34,674 nucleotides of DNA from Gammaproteobacteria bacterium HGW-Gammaproteobacteria-2 (GTDB lineage Bacteria > Pseudomonadota > Gammaproteobacteria > Xanthomonadales > Xanthomonadaceae), in NCBI GenBank assembly GCA_002840015.1, contig PGZE01000028.1, forward strand, positions 1 to 34,674. Reading direction: 5' to 3'. Positions 7,977 to 16,501 of this stretch are shown in pieces. The notes below the pieces were generated by a model. The model saw only the letters and a list, made by a program, of their open reading frames with translations. It had not been told where the DNA came from and searched no databases. Position 1 is the first letter of the stretch; each line of letters begins with the position of its first letter. Made by a program: the position numbers and the translations under genes.

Positions 7977-8533
7977 ACGCTCGCAGGCTGTGCCGTGCGT
8001 GTTGCAGCCAGGATGCTCTGAACAAGTCGGCTCTCGGCATTCAAAACGCTGCATGGCTTTATCGTTGCCGTTGTCTGCGTGGATACGCGATGACATGGGG
8101 CTGTGTGCTATGCCCCGAGTTGCGCATTTCATCCGGCGATCCGCCATGAGTCCGTGCGTAGCGTGCCCGCGTACCCTGCCGAGCAACCGTTGCAAACGGC
8201 AGTCTGTCGCCGCTAAATTGGTTTCACTTGTAACTAATTGTTGGGATTAGGGTTTTTACTGTAGCGCAGCATTGACGACATGTTCAGCGTTTGTTACGTT
8301 CTGTTTCGTCGAGCGTTGCCGATTTGTGAGGCCGCGCACGGCAACACCGTAAGGATTGTCGTATCCGCCGGGAGCTGGGGGGCTTCAGGTGCGCCAGAGC
8401 TGCACAGGATGTGCATCACTCAACGGGGGTTGAGTGGGGACGAGCATGTACTGGCCGATACGCGACGGTAACCACGTACTGCCGCAAACCAAACGGTGAG
8501 CGGCACTTGTTCAACCTATCCTGGGAAACATCC
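7977..8533. other. Long gene-free stretch upstream of the S8 protease
   Basis: No credible gene is present. Two hairpins stand out: TGGGGC...GCCCC around 8096-8124, and a 7-bp stem GTTGCCG (8315-8321) with CGGCAAC (8339-8345). Neither is followed by a T-tract. The last 200 bases presumably hold the protease promoter and leader, but no clear -35/-10 pair was found, and no known riboswitch consensus was recognised. Confidence 0.4.
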
Positions 8534-10554
8534 GTGACCAATAACAACCTGAAAGCCGGGCGCGCAATGCCGCGTCCGTTGACCCTTGCTGCGGCCACCG
8601 CCGTTGCTTTATCCACCGCGTTTGCCGCTACCGCGGCCGATCGTATCGACACTTCCGCGTTGCAGGCGGGTGGCAGCTATGATCGCTTCATCGTCAAGTA
8701 CCGCGACGGCAGCGCTGAATACAGCAATGCCGCCAGCCGCGTGCAATCGCTGTCGCGTACTGCCAAGTCGCGTGCGATGTCGATGCAGTCGCTGCGCCGC
8801 TTGTCGGTGGATGCCGACGTGATCAAGGCCAGCCGCAAACTGGACCGCGCCGGTGCTGAAGCACTGATGCGCGAGATCGCCGCCAATCCGAATGTCGAGT
8901 ACATCGAAGTCGATGCGATGATGCATCCGTTGTTTACTCCCAACGACACGCAGTACGCTTCCGGCCAGTGGCATTATTTTGAGGCGACTGGTGGCCTGCG
9001 TTTGCCAACCGCATGGGACAAGTCCACCGGCAGTGGCGTGGTGGTGGCGGTGATCGATACCGGTTATGTCGATCACAGCGATCTCAATGCCAACATCCTG
9101 CAAGGTTACGATTTCATCAGCGATGTAACGATTGCCGGTGACGGCAATGGCCGCGACAGCGATGCCCATGATCCGGGCGATGCCAGTGGTGGCCAGAACT
9201 CCAGCTGGCACGGCACTCACGTTGCCGGTACGGTGGCGGCGGTAACCAACAATGCCAAGGGCGTGGCCGGTGTGGCGTTCAACGCCAAGATCGTGCCTGC
9301 CCGCGTGCTCGGCAAGGGCGGTGGTTTGACTTCCGACATCGTTGACGCCATCACTTGGTCTTCGGGTGGCACGGTCAGCGGTGTGCCGGCCAATGCCAAT
9401 CCGGCCGAAGTGATCAACATGAGCCTGGGCGGCACCGGCGCCTGCGGCAGCAGCACCCAGAATGCAATCAACGGCGCGGTTGGTCGTGGCACGGTGGTGG
9501 TGGTGGCTGCGGGTAACAGCAATGTCAATGTGTCCAACGCCAACCCGGCCAACTGCAACAACGTGGTGGCGGTGGCGGCAACGGATCGCAATGGCGCGCG
9601 CGCCAGCTTCTCCAACTTCGGCACCTTGATCGATGTGGCCGCTCCGGGCGTGGGCATTTTGTCCACCTACAACACCGGCGCAACCACACCCGGTAGCGAA
9701 ACCTATTCGCTGCTCAGCGGCACCTCGATGTCCTCGCCGCACGTAGCGGGTGTCGCGGCGCTAATCATGGCCGCCGCCGCCAAGACCCCGGCCGAAGTGG
9801 AAAGCATCCTCAAGAGCACCACACGGCCGTTGCCGGGCGCCTGCTCGGGTGGTTGCGGTACCGGTATCGTGGATGCCAATGCTGCGGTTGATGCCGCGCT
9901 GGGTGGTGGTACACCGCCGCCGCCGCCGCCGGCGGGCGGCACCCTGACCAAGGGTGTGGCAGTGACCGGGCTTGCTGCCAGCACTGGCACGGACATCAAG
10001 TTCACCATGGCGGTTCCGGCGGGTTCCAGCAACCTCGCGTTCAACCTGTCCGGTGGCACCGGCGATGCCGACATGTACGTGCGCTTCGGCAGCGCGCCGA
10101 CCGACACCGTGTACGACTGCCGTCCGTTCCTGAACGGCAACACCGAGACCTGTTCGTTCGCCGCGCCGCAAACCGGCACCTACCATGTGCGGGTGAAGGC
10201 ATTCTCGAGCTTCTCCGGGGTGTCGCTGGTGGGCAATTACACCGCCGGCAGCACGCAGCCGTCGTTCTTCGAGAACCTGACCGACTTCACCATCAACGAC
10301 AACAGCACGGTGGAGAGTCCGATCACGGTCAGTGGCCGCAGCGGCAATGCGCCGAGCACGTTGAAGGTGGATGTCACCATCTTCCACACCTGGAAGGGCG
10401 ACCTGAAGGTGGACGTGGTGGCGCCGGATGGCACCCTGTACAACATCCACAACACGCGTCCTCGGAAGTGGCCAACGGCACCTGGAAGCTGCGCGTCAAC
10501 GACAACGCCAGTGGCGACACCGGCCGCATCGACAAGTGGAGCCTGCAGTTCTGA
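8534..10554 (+). CDS. Secreted S8 (subtilisin-like) serine protease, C-terminal P-domain frameshifted
   Basis: From GTG 8534 (GGGAAA upstream) the protein reads MTNNNLKAGRAMPRPLTLAA, a signal peptide ending near ATAADR. Next come an I9 propeptide (YDRFIVKYRDGS to VEYIEVDAMM, residues 49-130) and the catalytic domain, with Asp175 (VVAVIDTGY), His226 (WHGTHVAGT), Asn328 (AAGN) and Ser398 (LSGTSMSSPHVAG). After a GGGTPPPPPP linker there is a PPC domain (about 480-570) and a proprotein-convertase P-domain. The P-domain reads normally to DVVAPDGTLYNIHN. After about 10455 the original frame is lost; another frame resumes at ASSEVANGTWKLRVNDN and ends KWSLQF at TGA 10554, just before a terminator. 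About 16 residues appear deleted with a frameshift. Read literally, the frame runs on to 11242 antisense to queG. The catalytic part is intact. ATG 8567 is an alternative start. Confidence 0.85.
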
Positions 10555-10588
10555 TTGCAACTTGCAAAAAGCGATAGCTGTAACCTTG

Positions 10589-10617
10589 AACCCCGAGCAT
10601 GCTCGGGGTTCTCTTTT
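10589..10617 (+). terminator. Rho-independent terminator after the S8 protease
   Basis: A perfect 11-bp palindrome (AACCCCGAGCA with TGCTCGGGGTT) is followed by CTCTTTT. It sits 34 bases after the P-domain's proper stop codon at 10554. This supports 10554 as the true end of the protease gene rather than the open frame continuing to 11242. Confidence 0.88.
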
Positions 10618-10636
10618 GTCGTCGTTTACTTGCGTA

Positions 10637-11707
10637 TTACACGGGCGACGTTGTGTGCTGCGCCAATGCCCATGCCACATGCTCGCGCACGATTTCCGAT
10701 GGATGCTCCAACCGCGCATGCAGTGCAGCGATGACGGCCACGCTGGATGGTGCGTTACCCAGCGCTACCGCAATATTGCGCAGCCAGTTTTGGTAGCCGG
10801 TGCGGCGAATCGCCGAGCCTTCAGTGCGGCTCAGGAATTCCGCTTCGGTCCAGGCAAACAGGTCGGCCAGACTGGCTTTGTCCAAATCGTTGCGAACGCG
10901 GAAATCCGGTTCGTCGTGGCGCTTGGCAAACTTGTTCCATGGGCAGACAAGTTGGCAATCGTCGCAGCCGAAGATGCGGTTGCCGATCAACGGGCGCAAG
11001 GTTTCGTCGATGCTGCCGTGGTGTTCGATGGTGAGGTAGCTGATGCAGCGCCGCGCATCGACGCGATAAGGCGCAACGATGGCGCCGGTCGGGCAGATAT
11101 CGATGCAGCGCGTACAGGTGCCGCAATGCGCGCTGGCTGGTGCATCCACCGGCAGTGGCAGGTCGGTGAGTATCTCGCCGAGGAAAAACCAGGAACCGTT
11201 GTGGCGATCAATCAGGCAACTGTGTTTGCCGATCCAGCCTAGGCCGGCATCGCGTGCCAGCGCGCGTTCCAGCACCGGTGCAGAATCGACGAACAAGCGA
11301 TAGCCAAAGCTGCCGATTGCCGAGCCGATGCGATCAGACAACTGTTGCAGGCGGCGCCGCATCAGCTTGTGGTAATCGCGGCCCAGAGCATAGCGCGCAA
11401 CGTAGGCGCGCTCGCCGTCGGCGAGGGTGCGCCAGGCATCGGCATCATCGGTGCCGTAATCCTTGCGCACGCAGATTGCCCGGCACGACTGCATGGATGA
11501 GCTGCCGGCGACCAGTTGCTCGGGGTTGGCGCGCAGCTCGGTATTGCGCGCCATGTAGCCCATGCTGCCATGCTGGCCCTGGGCCAGCCAGTCGAGCAGG
11601 TGCTGGTGATCCGCGCCCAAGTGCGGTTGCACAATGCCGGTCTGGGCAAAGCCCAGTTCGCTTGCCCATTGCCGGATGTCGGTAGCCAGTTGGTACACGT
11701 CGATCAT
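10637..11707 (-). CDS. queG: Epoxyqueuosine reductase
   Basis: A 356-residue cobalamin- and Fe-S-dependent enzyme that reduces epoxyqueuosine to queuosine in tRNA, the last step of the pathway. Visible features are VARYALGRDYHK (residues 103-114), VDSAPVLERALARDAGLGWIGKHS with catalytic Asp141, the first 4Fe-4S cluster cysteines C195, C198, C201 and C205 (CGTCTRCIDICPTGAI), RRCISYLTIEH, and the second cluster CDDCQLVCPWN (C248, C251, C255). The C-terminal HEAT-like part has WLRNIAVALGNAP. ATG 11707 (MIDVYQLATDIRQWA) is chosen because it matches the family; the frame is open to 11869 but that part is not conserved. An unusual extra stretch of about five residues (GSSSMQSC, 69-75) sits where relatives have a short GT-R/V link. 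The gene is divergent from nnr, with 106 bases between. Confidence 0.93.
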   Translation of the reverse strand: MIDVYQLATDIRQWASELGFAQTGIVQPHLGADHQHLLDWLAQGQHGSMGYMARNTELRANPEQLVAGSSSMQSCRAICVRKDYGTDDADAWRTLADGERAYVARYALGRDYHKLMRRRLQQLSDRIGSAIGSFGYRLFVDSAPVLERALARDAGLGWIGKHSCLIDRHNGSWFFLGEILTDLPLPVDAPASAHCGTCTRCIDICPTGAIVAPYRVDARRCISYLTIEHHGSIDETLRPLIGNRIFGCDDCQLVCPWNKFAKRHDEPDFRVRNDLDKASLADLFAWTEAEFLSRTEGSAIRRTGYQNWLRNIAVALGNAPSSVAVIAALHARLEHPSEIVREHVAWALAQHTTSPV

Positions 11708-11813
11708 CGCAACAGTATAAGGGCTGGTCTTGCGCGCCTTGCCGTGTGTCGGGCTATCAATGGCGCTGGCAGTGTGCGAATGTTTCTCCTTGATTGATTG
11801 ATGAAGCCAGCCC

Positions 11814-13289
11814 ATGCCTATTCCGCTGCACCGGGCGCAGGACGCCCAGGCAATTGACCGATACGCCATTGAAACGCTTGGTGTGGCGGCCTACACGCTG
11901 ATGCGCCGCGCGGGGGATGCAGCATGGGTGCGCTTGAAGGCACATTGGCCGGCCGCACACCGCATCGGTGTGTTGTGCGGCCCAGGTAACAATGGTGGCG
12001 ATGGTTACGTGCTGGCGCGACTGGCGCGCATTGCCGGTGCCGAGGTTCAAGTCGTGATCCTCCCCGGTGGCGAGCCGCGCAGCGAGAGCGCACGTCAGGC
12101 GCATGCCGACTGGCTGGCCGCAGGTGGAAACATCATGGTGTTTGCGGGCAGTTTGCCGGTGCGTGATGTCTGGGTGGATGCGCTGTTCGGGATTGGTCTG
12201 GCGCGAGTGCCCGAGGGCTTTGCAGCGGCGGCGATCCAGGCGCTCAACGCGCAGATGGCACCGGTATTGGCTTTGGATGTGCCGTCGGGAGTGGATGCCG
12301 ATACCGGTGCAGCGGCGGGCGTTTCGGTTCGCGCCGATGTGTGCATCGAGTTCATCGTTGGCAAGTGCGGCCTGCACACCGGCGCCGGACGCGACAGCAG
12401 TGGCCACCGTGAATCCGACGCGCTGGGTTTGCCGCACAAAGCGTGCGCGGCGGTGCCGCCATATGCCTGGCTCTACCGGCAACCGGATATCAGCGCATTT
12501 CTCGGGCCGCGCCCGGGCAATGCGCACAAGGGCTTGTTCGGCCATGTTTTGTGCGTTGGTGGTGAGCGCGGCATGGCTGGTGCAATCACCCTGTGCGCAG
12601 CGGGCGCTTTGCGTGCGGGTGCGGGTTTGGTCAGTGTGGCTACGCGTACGGTCAATGTGCCGATAGTGCAGGGGCAGCGCGCGGAACTGATGGTGAGCGC
12701 CGCAGAGAGCGCCGAAGAACTGGCGCCATTGCTGGAGCGAGCGAGCGTGGTCGTGATTGGACCGGGGTTTGGTAGCCAGGCATGGGCTGCGAACGCATTG
12801 CAAGCCACACTTGATGCCGGCAAGCCGCTGGTACTCGACGCCGATGCGCTGAATCTGCTGGCACGCACACCAAGGCAAGTGCCCAACGCCGTGCTGACAC
12901 CGCATCCGGGCGAGGCTGCGCGTTTGCTGGCCAGCGATGTCGCAACCGTGCAGCGTGACCGCTTTGCTGCTGCCACTGCATTGGCGCAACGCTACCAGGC
13001 CTGTGTCGTGCTCAAGGGCGCCGGCACGGTGATAGCGGCGCCGGGTGGACATCCGTGCATCGTCGATGCTGGCAATCCGGGGATGGCATCCGGTGGCATG
13101 GGCGATGTGCTGGCCGGCGTCATCGCCGCGTTGCGTGCGCAGGGGCTGGATGGTTATGAAGCGGCGCTGTGTGGAGCGCTGGTGCATGGCTGCGCTGGTG
13201 ATCTTGCCGCCGCTGATGGCGAGCGTGGGCTGCTGGCCAGCGATCTGCTGCCGGCCATTCGCCAGTTGGTCAATCCGGTATGCATCTGA
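11814..13289 (+). CDS. nnr: Bifunctional NAD(P)H-hydrate epimerase / ADP-dependent NAD(P)H-hydrate dehydratase
   Basis: A 491-residue two-domain repair enzyme for damaged NAD(P)H (NADHX/NADPHX). The N-terminal YjeF_N epimerase domain (1-210) has VLCGPGNNGGDGYVLAR near residue 53, ALFGIGL, and DVPSGVDADTG near 162. The C-terminal carbohydrate-kinase-like dehydratase domain (about 225-485) has HKGLFGHVLCVGGERGMAGA, VIGPGFG, VLDADALNLL, LTPHPGEAARLL, and the catalytic-region signature NPGMASGGMGDVLAG near 422. The start ATG 11814 has a weak ribosome site. The gene overlaps tsaE by 10 bases, and the order nnr-tsaE-amiC is widely conserved in gammaproteobacteria. Confidence 0.95.
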   Translation: MPIPLHRAQDAQAIDRYAIETLGVAAYTLMRRAGDAAWVRLKAHWPAAHRIGVLCGPGNNGGDGYVLARLARIAGAEVQVVILPGGEPRSESARQAHADWLAAGGNIMVFAGSLPVRDVWVDALFGIGLARVPEGFAAAAIQALNAQMAPVLALDVPSGVDADTGAAAGVSVRADVCIEFIVGKCGLHTGAGRDSSGHRESDALGLPHKACAAVPPYAWLYRQPDISAFLGPRPGNAHKGLFGHVLCVGGERGMAGAITLCAAGALRAGAGLVSVATRTVNVPIVQGQRAELMVSAAESAEELAPLLERASVVVIGPGFGSQAWAANALQATLDAGKPLVLDADALNLLARTPRQVPNAVLTPHPGEAARLLASDVATVQRDRFAAATALAQRYQACVVLKGAGTVIAAPGGHPCIVDAGNPGMASGGMGDVLAGVIAALRAQGLDGYEAALCGALVHGCAGDLAAADGERGLLASDLLPAIRQLVNPVCI

Positions 13290-13741
13290 ATCTCGCCAGC
13301 GCCGCCGATACCGATGCGCTGGGTGCGCAATTGGCGGCAACCCGGCCGCAGCCAGCGGTGGTGGCACTGTCGGGGCCGTTGGGCGCGGGTAAATCGAGTT
13401 TGGCCCGTGCCATGTTGCGCGCGCTCGGGGTTACCGGAGCGGTGCGCAGCCCTACCTATACCTTGATTGAACGCTATGCGGTGCCCGGCGGTGAGGCCCT
13501 GCACCTGGATTTGTATCGGCTCGGCTCGGCCAGTGAGCTGGAATACCTTGGCCTTGATGATGTCGGTGATTGCGTTCTGTGGCTGGTGGAATGGCCCGAA
13601 CGTGGCGTTGGTGCATTGCCCGCAATTGATCTGAGGGTTGATCTGGCGATTGCCGGAGCGGGGCGTTCGGCCGAACTGACGGCACTGAGCCGCTCCGGTG
13701 AGTGCTGGCTCGAACGCCTCACTTTGCAGTCTGCTTCTTGA
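13280..13741 (+). CDS. tsaE: tRNA threonylcarbamoyladenosine biosynthesis ATPase TsaE
   Basis: A 153-residue P-loop ATPase that works with TsaB and TsaD to make the t6A37 modification of ANN-decoding tRNAs in the cytoplasm. The Walker A loop GPLGAGKSS is at residues 32-40. Family motifs follow in order: VRSPTYTLIERY, HLDLYRL and LVEWPERG. Length is normal. The ATG lies inside the last codons of nnr (10-base overlap), so the genes are translationally coupled. amiC follows after 87 bases. Confidence 0.94.
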   Translation: MHLNLASAADTDALGAQLAATRPQPAVVALSGPLGAGKSSLARAMLRALGVTGAVRSPTYTLIERYAVPGGEALHLDLYRLGSASELEYLGLDDVGDCVLWLVEWPERGVGALPAIDLRVDLAIAGAGRSAELTALSRSGECWLERLTLQSAS

Positions 13742-13828
13742 TGTTGTGTCGAGATAGCACCTTCAGGTATCAGATTGCAAAAGGAAAAATGCTTGCAATC
13801 CGTAGCGTTTTGCGGTCAAATCCGGAGC

Positions 13829-15211
13829 ATGGACCGTTTGCGCCCAATGTTTTGCGCCAAAGTTACGCTCGCGGTTATGTTCGCGGCGCTCTCTGGCCTT
13901 GCCTGCGCCGCCGAGTTGACGGCCCTGAGCTTGAGTGAAACGGGCACCTATTCGCGCGCCGAATTCGCGCTCAGCGGCCCCGCCGAGTACAAGGTTTTCA
14001 CGCTCGCCAACCCGGATCGCCTGGTGGTGGATCTGCAAGGCTCACGCTTGGCATCGAATTATCGTGAGGCATCGCCCACAGGCCCGGTTGCAGCGGTACG
14101 TACCGGTTCGCCAGGCGCGGGTGCGTTGCGCGTGGTATTCGATCTGGCTGCTGCGGTGCGGCCAAAAACCTTCCTGCTCACGCCCTCGGCGGGCGTGGGG
14201 CATCGCCTGGTGATCGAGATGCACGCGGATGCCGCGCAAAGTACGGCGAAAACACTGCAAGACATGGTGCCCGATACCGGACGCGATGTGCTGATCGCCG
14301 TCGATGCCGGCCATGGCGGGCAGGACCCGGGCGCGCGTGGTGCCAAAGGTACTTGGGAAAAGCAGATCACCTTGGCGGTTGCGCGCGAATTGGCGCGGCA
14401 AATCAACGCCGAGCGCGGCCTCAAAGCCATCCTGATCCGCGATGGTGATCACTTTATTCCGCTGCAACAGCGTTACCGCAAAGCGCGTGAGGCCAAGGCA
14501 GATTTGTTTGTGTCGATCCATGCCGACGCCTTCAACAAGCCCAGCGCATCGGGTGCGTCGGTATTTGTGATGTCGCAGCGTGGCGCATCCAGCGAGGCCG
14601 CACGCTGGCTGGCAGATCGCGAAAACGCAGCCGATCTGGTGGGCGGCGTCACGCTTGACGACAAGGACAACACCCTGGCCAAAGTGTTGCTCGACCTGTC
14701 GCAAAGCGCCACCATGAAGGCATCCGAGGACATTGCCGAAAATGTGTTGTCAGCGCTTAAGCGGGTGGCAAAGACCCACAAGCCACAAGTCGAGCGTGCC
14801 AATTTCGTGGTATTGCGTTCACCGGATGTACCGTCGTTGCTGGTCGAAACCGCGTTTATCAGCAACCCGGAAGAAGAAAAGAAACTCAACGACCCCGCGC
14901 ATCAGAAGCGCTTGTCGTCGGCCATACTTGATGGCGTACGCAACTATTTCACAACGCGGCCGTTGCCCGGCACCTGGCTTGCCGCGCAACAGGGGCGGCA
15001 GCGTGCCAGCGAGCATCTGGTGAGTCGTGGCGATACCCTGTCGGGCATCGCCAACCGACATGGCGTCAGCGTTGCCAGTCTGCGTCAGGAAAATCGCCTG
15101 CAAAGCGATGTGCTGCGCATCGGCCAGCGTTTGCGTATTCCACCGCTGGCTACTGCCGCAACAGGCAGCATTGCCGCCGCATCCGGGGTAGCACCGGCAA
15201 GCCCACAGTGA
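13829..15211 (+). CDS. amiC: N-acetylmuramoyl-L-alanine amidase (AMIN, Amidase_3 and LysM domains)
   Basis: A 460-residue exported amidase that cuts the amide bond between MurNAc and the stem peptide during daughter-cell separation. A signal peptide (KVTLAVMFAALSGLACAAEL) is followed by a septum-targeting AMIN domain (about 30-140). The zinc amidase domain (about 160-385) shows zinc and catalytic motifs VDAGHGGQDPGARG, WEKQITLAVARELA, LFVSIHADAF and LLVETAFISNPEEE. The C-terminal LysM peptidoglycan-binding repeat reads EHLVSRGDTLSGIANRHGVS to LRIGQRLRIP. ATG 13829 is chosen because it begins a normal signal peptide; a TTG at 13775 and ATG 13847 are alternatives. It follows tsaE as in many gammaproteobacteria, although mutL, often next, is absent. 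The symbol amiC is by domain layout; amiB is possible. Confidence 0.9.
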   Translation: MDRLRPMFCAKVTLAVMFAALSGLACAAELTALSLSETGTYSRAEFALSGPAEYKVFTLANPDRLVVDLQGSRLASNYREASPTGPVAAVRTGSPGAGALRVVFDLAAAVRPKTFLLTPSAGVGHRLVIEMHADAAQSTAKTLQDMVPDTGRDVLIAVDAGHGGQDPGARGAKGTWEKQITLAVARELARQINAERGLKAILIRDGDHFIPLQQRYRKAREAKADLFVSIHADAFNKPSASGASVFVMSQRGASSEAARWLADRENAADLVGGVTLDDKDNTLAKVLLDLSQSATMKASEDIAENVLSALKRVAKTHKPQVERANFVVLRSPDVPSLLVETAFISNPEEEKKLNDPAHQKRLSSAILDGVRNYFTTRPLPGTWLAAQQGRQRASEHLVSRGDTLSGIANRHGVSVASLRQENRLQSDVLRIGQRLRIPPLATAATGSIAAASGVAPASPQ

Positions 15212-15230
15212 ATCTGCGCCAGCTTTGCTT

Positions 15231-15260
15231 TTGTGGGAGCGCGCCTCGCGCGCGAAGCTC
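15231..15260. repeat. REP palindrome (GGGAGCGCGCC family)
   Basis: The hairpin GGGAGCGCGCCTCGCGCGCG followed by AAGCTC lies in the gap between the convergent amiC and deaminase genes. Nearly the same unit is at 33331-33355. Such palindromes commonly sit at gene ends in this order and may also act as terminators or mRNA stabilisers. Confidence 0.75.
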
Positions 15261-15287
15261 TATGGTGAGCCACTCATTGCAGTTTGC

Positions 15288-15725
15288 TTACTCGCCGATG
15301 TCCTCGTTCCACAGCGCCGGATGAGCTTCAATGAACGACTTCATCAGCGCCTTGCATTCCGCGTTGTCTGCCAGTTGCAGATCAACACCGCGGCTGCGCA
15401 GCCAAGTCTCTTCACCCATGAAGGTTTCATTCTCGCCGATGACCACGCGCGGGATGCCATATAGTGCAATCGCGCCACTGCACATCGGGCAGGGGCTGAG
15501 CGTGGTGTACAGCGTGCATTCGCGGTATACCTGAGCGGGCAGGCGGCCGGCATTTTCCAGTGCGTCCATTTCTCCGTGAAGGACCGTGCTGCCGCGTTGC
15601 ACGCGGCGATTGTGGCCACGGCCAATGATCCGCCCCTGATGCACCAGCACCGAGCCGATCGGAATGCCACCTTCGGCCAGGCCGCGCCGGGCTTCATCGA
15701 TGGCAGCAGCAAGATATGGGTCCAT
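15288..15725 (-). CDS. Nucleoside/cytosine deaminase family protein
   Basis: A 145-residue zinc-dependent deaminase of the CDA/dCMP superfamily. The zinc site is complete: His50 with catalytic Glu52 (HGEMDALENAGR), and Cys79 and Cys82 (TTLSPCPMCSGAI). The C-terminal part (VVIGENETFMGEETWLRSRG) resembles yeast-type cytosine deaminase rather than tRNA adenosine deaminase TadA. Likely substrates are cytosine or a related free base or nucleoside; this is inferred from similarity only. ATG 15725 is chosen because GGAG lies six bases upstream; the frame is open to a TTG at 15737. It follows the small membrane protein by 37 bases and is probably co-transcribed with it. Confidence 0.85.
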   Translation of the reverse strand: MDPYLAAAIDEARRGLAEGGIPIGSVLVHQGRIIGRGHNRRVQRGSTVLHGEMDALENAGRLPAQVYRECTLYTTLSPCPMCSGAIALYGIPRVVIGENETFMGEETWLRSRGVDLQLADNAECKALMKSFIEAHPALWNEDIGE

Positions 15726-15762
15726 GCGTATCTCCAAGGAAAGTCATGGTATGGAACGGGCG

Positions 15763-16260
15763 TCACGAACCGCCGCTGCGGCGCAGCGCGGGGGGTTCAC
15801 GTCGTGCAGATTCGATCGCAGTAACGGTGGCGGCCGACAACTCGGCACTGGCATTTTCCAGCGCCTGCAACTTATCGGACAGGCGCTGATAGGCGCGATC
15901 GATTGCCGCGCAGGCGGTGTCAAGTTCGCGCTGACTGGCGCGATCGCCGTGTTTTTGTATCCACAGGCGGTGTTCCAGCACATCACGCAGGGCATCGTGG
16001 ATCGGTTTGTCAGCACGCAGTGATGCCTGGGCAACCTCGCCAATGTCTTCGGGCACCTGATCGACAACCCGACGCATCGCCTGCATCCGCTCACGGGTAC
16101 GCAGCAAAACCTGCTCCATTGCCTCGGCGCGATCCACCAGATGCACCAATGCATGGTGGCGGCGCTGGGCACGGCGATGCAGCGCCAGCGCAATGGCGGC
16201 AATCAGCAGGCACAGCAAAACAGCGATGATGAGAGTGTTTGGCATGGGTGAAGTCTGCAT
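15763..16260 (-). CDS. Small single-pass membrane protein with coiled coil, unknown function
   Basis: I do not recognise a family. About 165 residues: an N-terminal hydrophobic anchor (NTLIIAVLLCLLIAAIALAL) followed by a basic stretch (HRRAQRRHH), then a long helical, probably coiled-coil region (RAEAMEQVLLRTRERMQAMRR, DRAYQRLSDKLQALENASAE). The body is probably cytoplasmic by the positive-inside rule. ATG 16260 has GGGGG just upstream; ATG 16245 (MPNTLIIAV) is the other likely start. It is the first gene of a probable two-gene unit with the deaminase. The roughly 240 bases upstream hold no gene that I can support. Confidence 0.65.
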   Translation of the reverse strand: MQTSPMPNTLIIAVLLCLLIAAIALALHRRAQRRHHALVHLVDRAEAMEQVLLRTRERMQAMRRVVDQVPEDIGEVAQASLRADKPIHDALRDVLEHRLWIQKHGDRASQRELDTACAAIDRAYQRLSDKLQALENASAELSAATVTAIESARREPPALRRSGGS

Positions 16261-16501
16261 CACCCCCGGGCAGAGGGCAATCGCGGAAGTCAGCGCGAAG
16301 GATATCTGTGATCAGTTGACGATGCGGTTTGCGCCACAACATGGCATGGCAGCGCAGGTCAGCGTCTGTGTGGTGGTACGCGAATCGTTTTTGCAACCGA
16401 TGGTTTTGGGGTGTTGAGGGCCAGACGCGGATTTTTTACAAATGAATGATCGCTTCGGGCCGCAATCGGCCAATGGTGGTCGTTCATGTCTGGCATGCCA
16501 A

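Noticed and set aside
8609..9742. A 377-codon minus-strand frame opposite the S8 protease
   Set aside because: Antisense of the catalytic domain, dominated by His/Ala/Gly, with no motif.
8411..11242. A 943-codon open frame covering the first S8 protease and running on over queG
   Set aside because: The last 250 codons are antisense to queG and begin after a frameshift. The true protease stop (10554) and a terminator lie before them.
11757..13367. A 536-codon minus-strand frame opposite nnr
   Set aside because: Antisense shadow; nnr has complete catalytic motifs on the plus strand.
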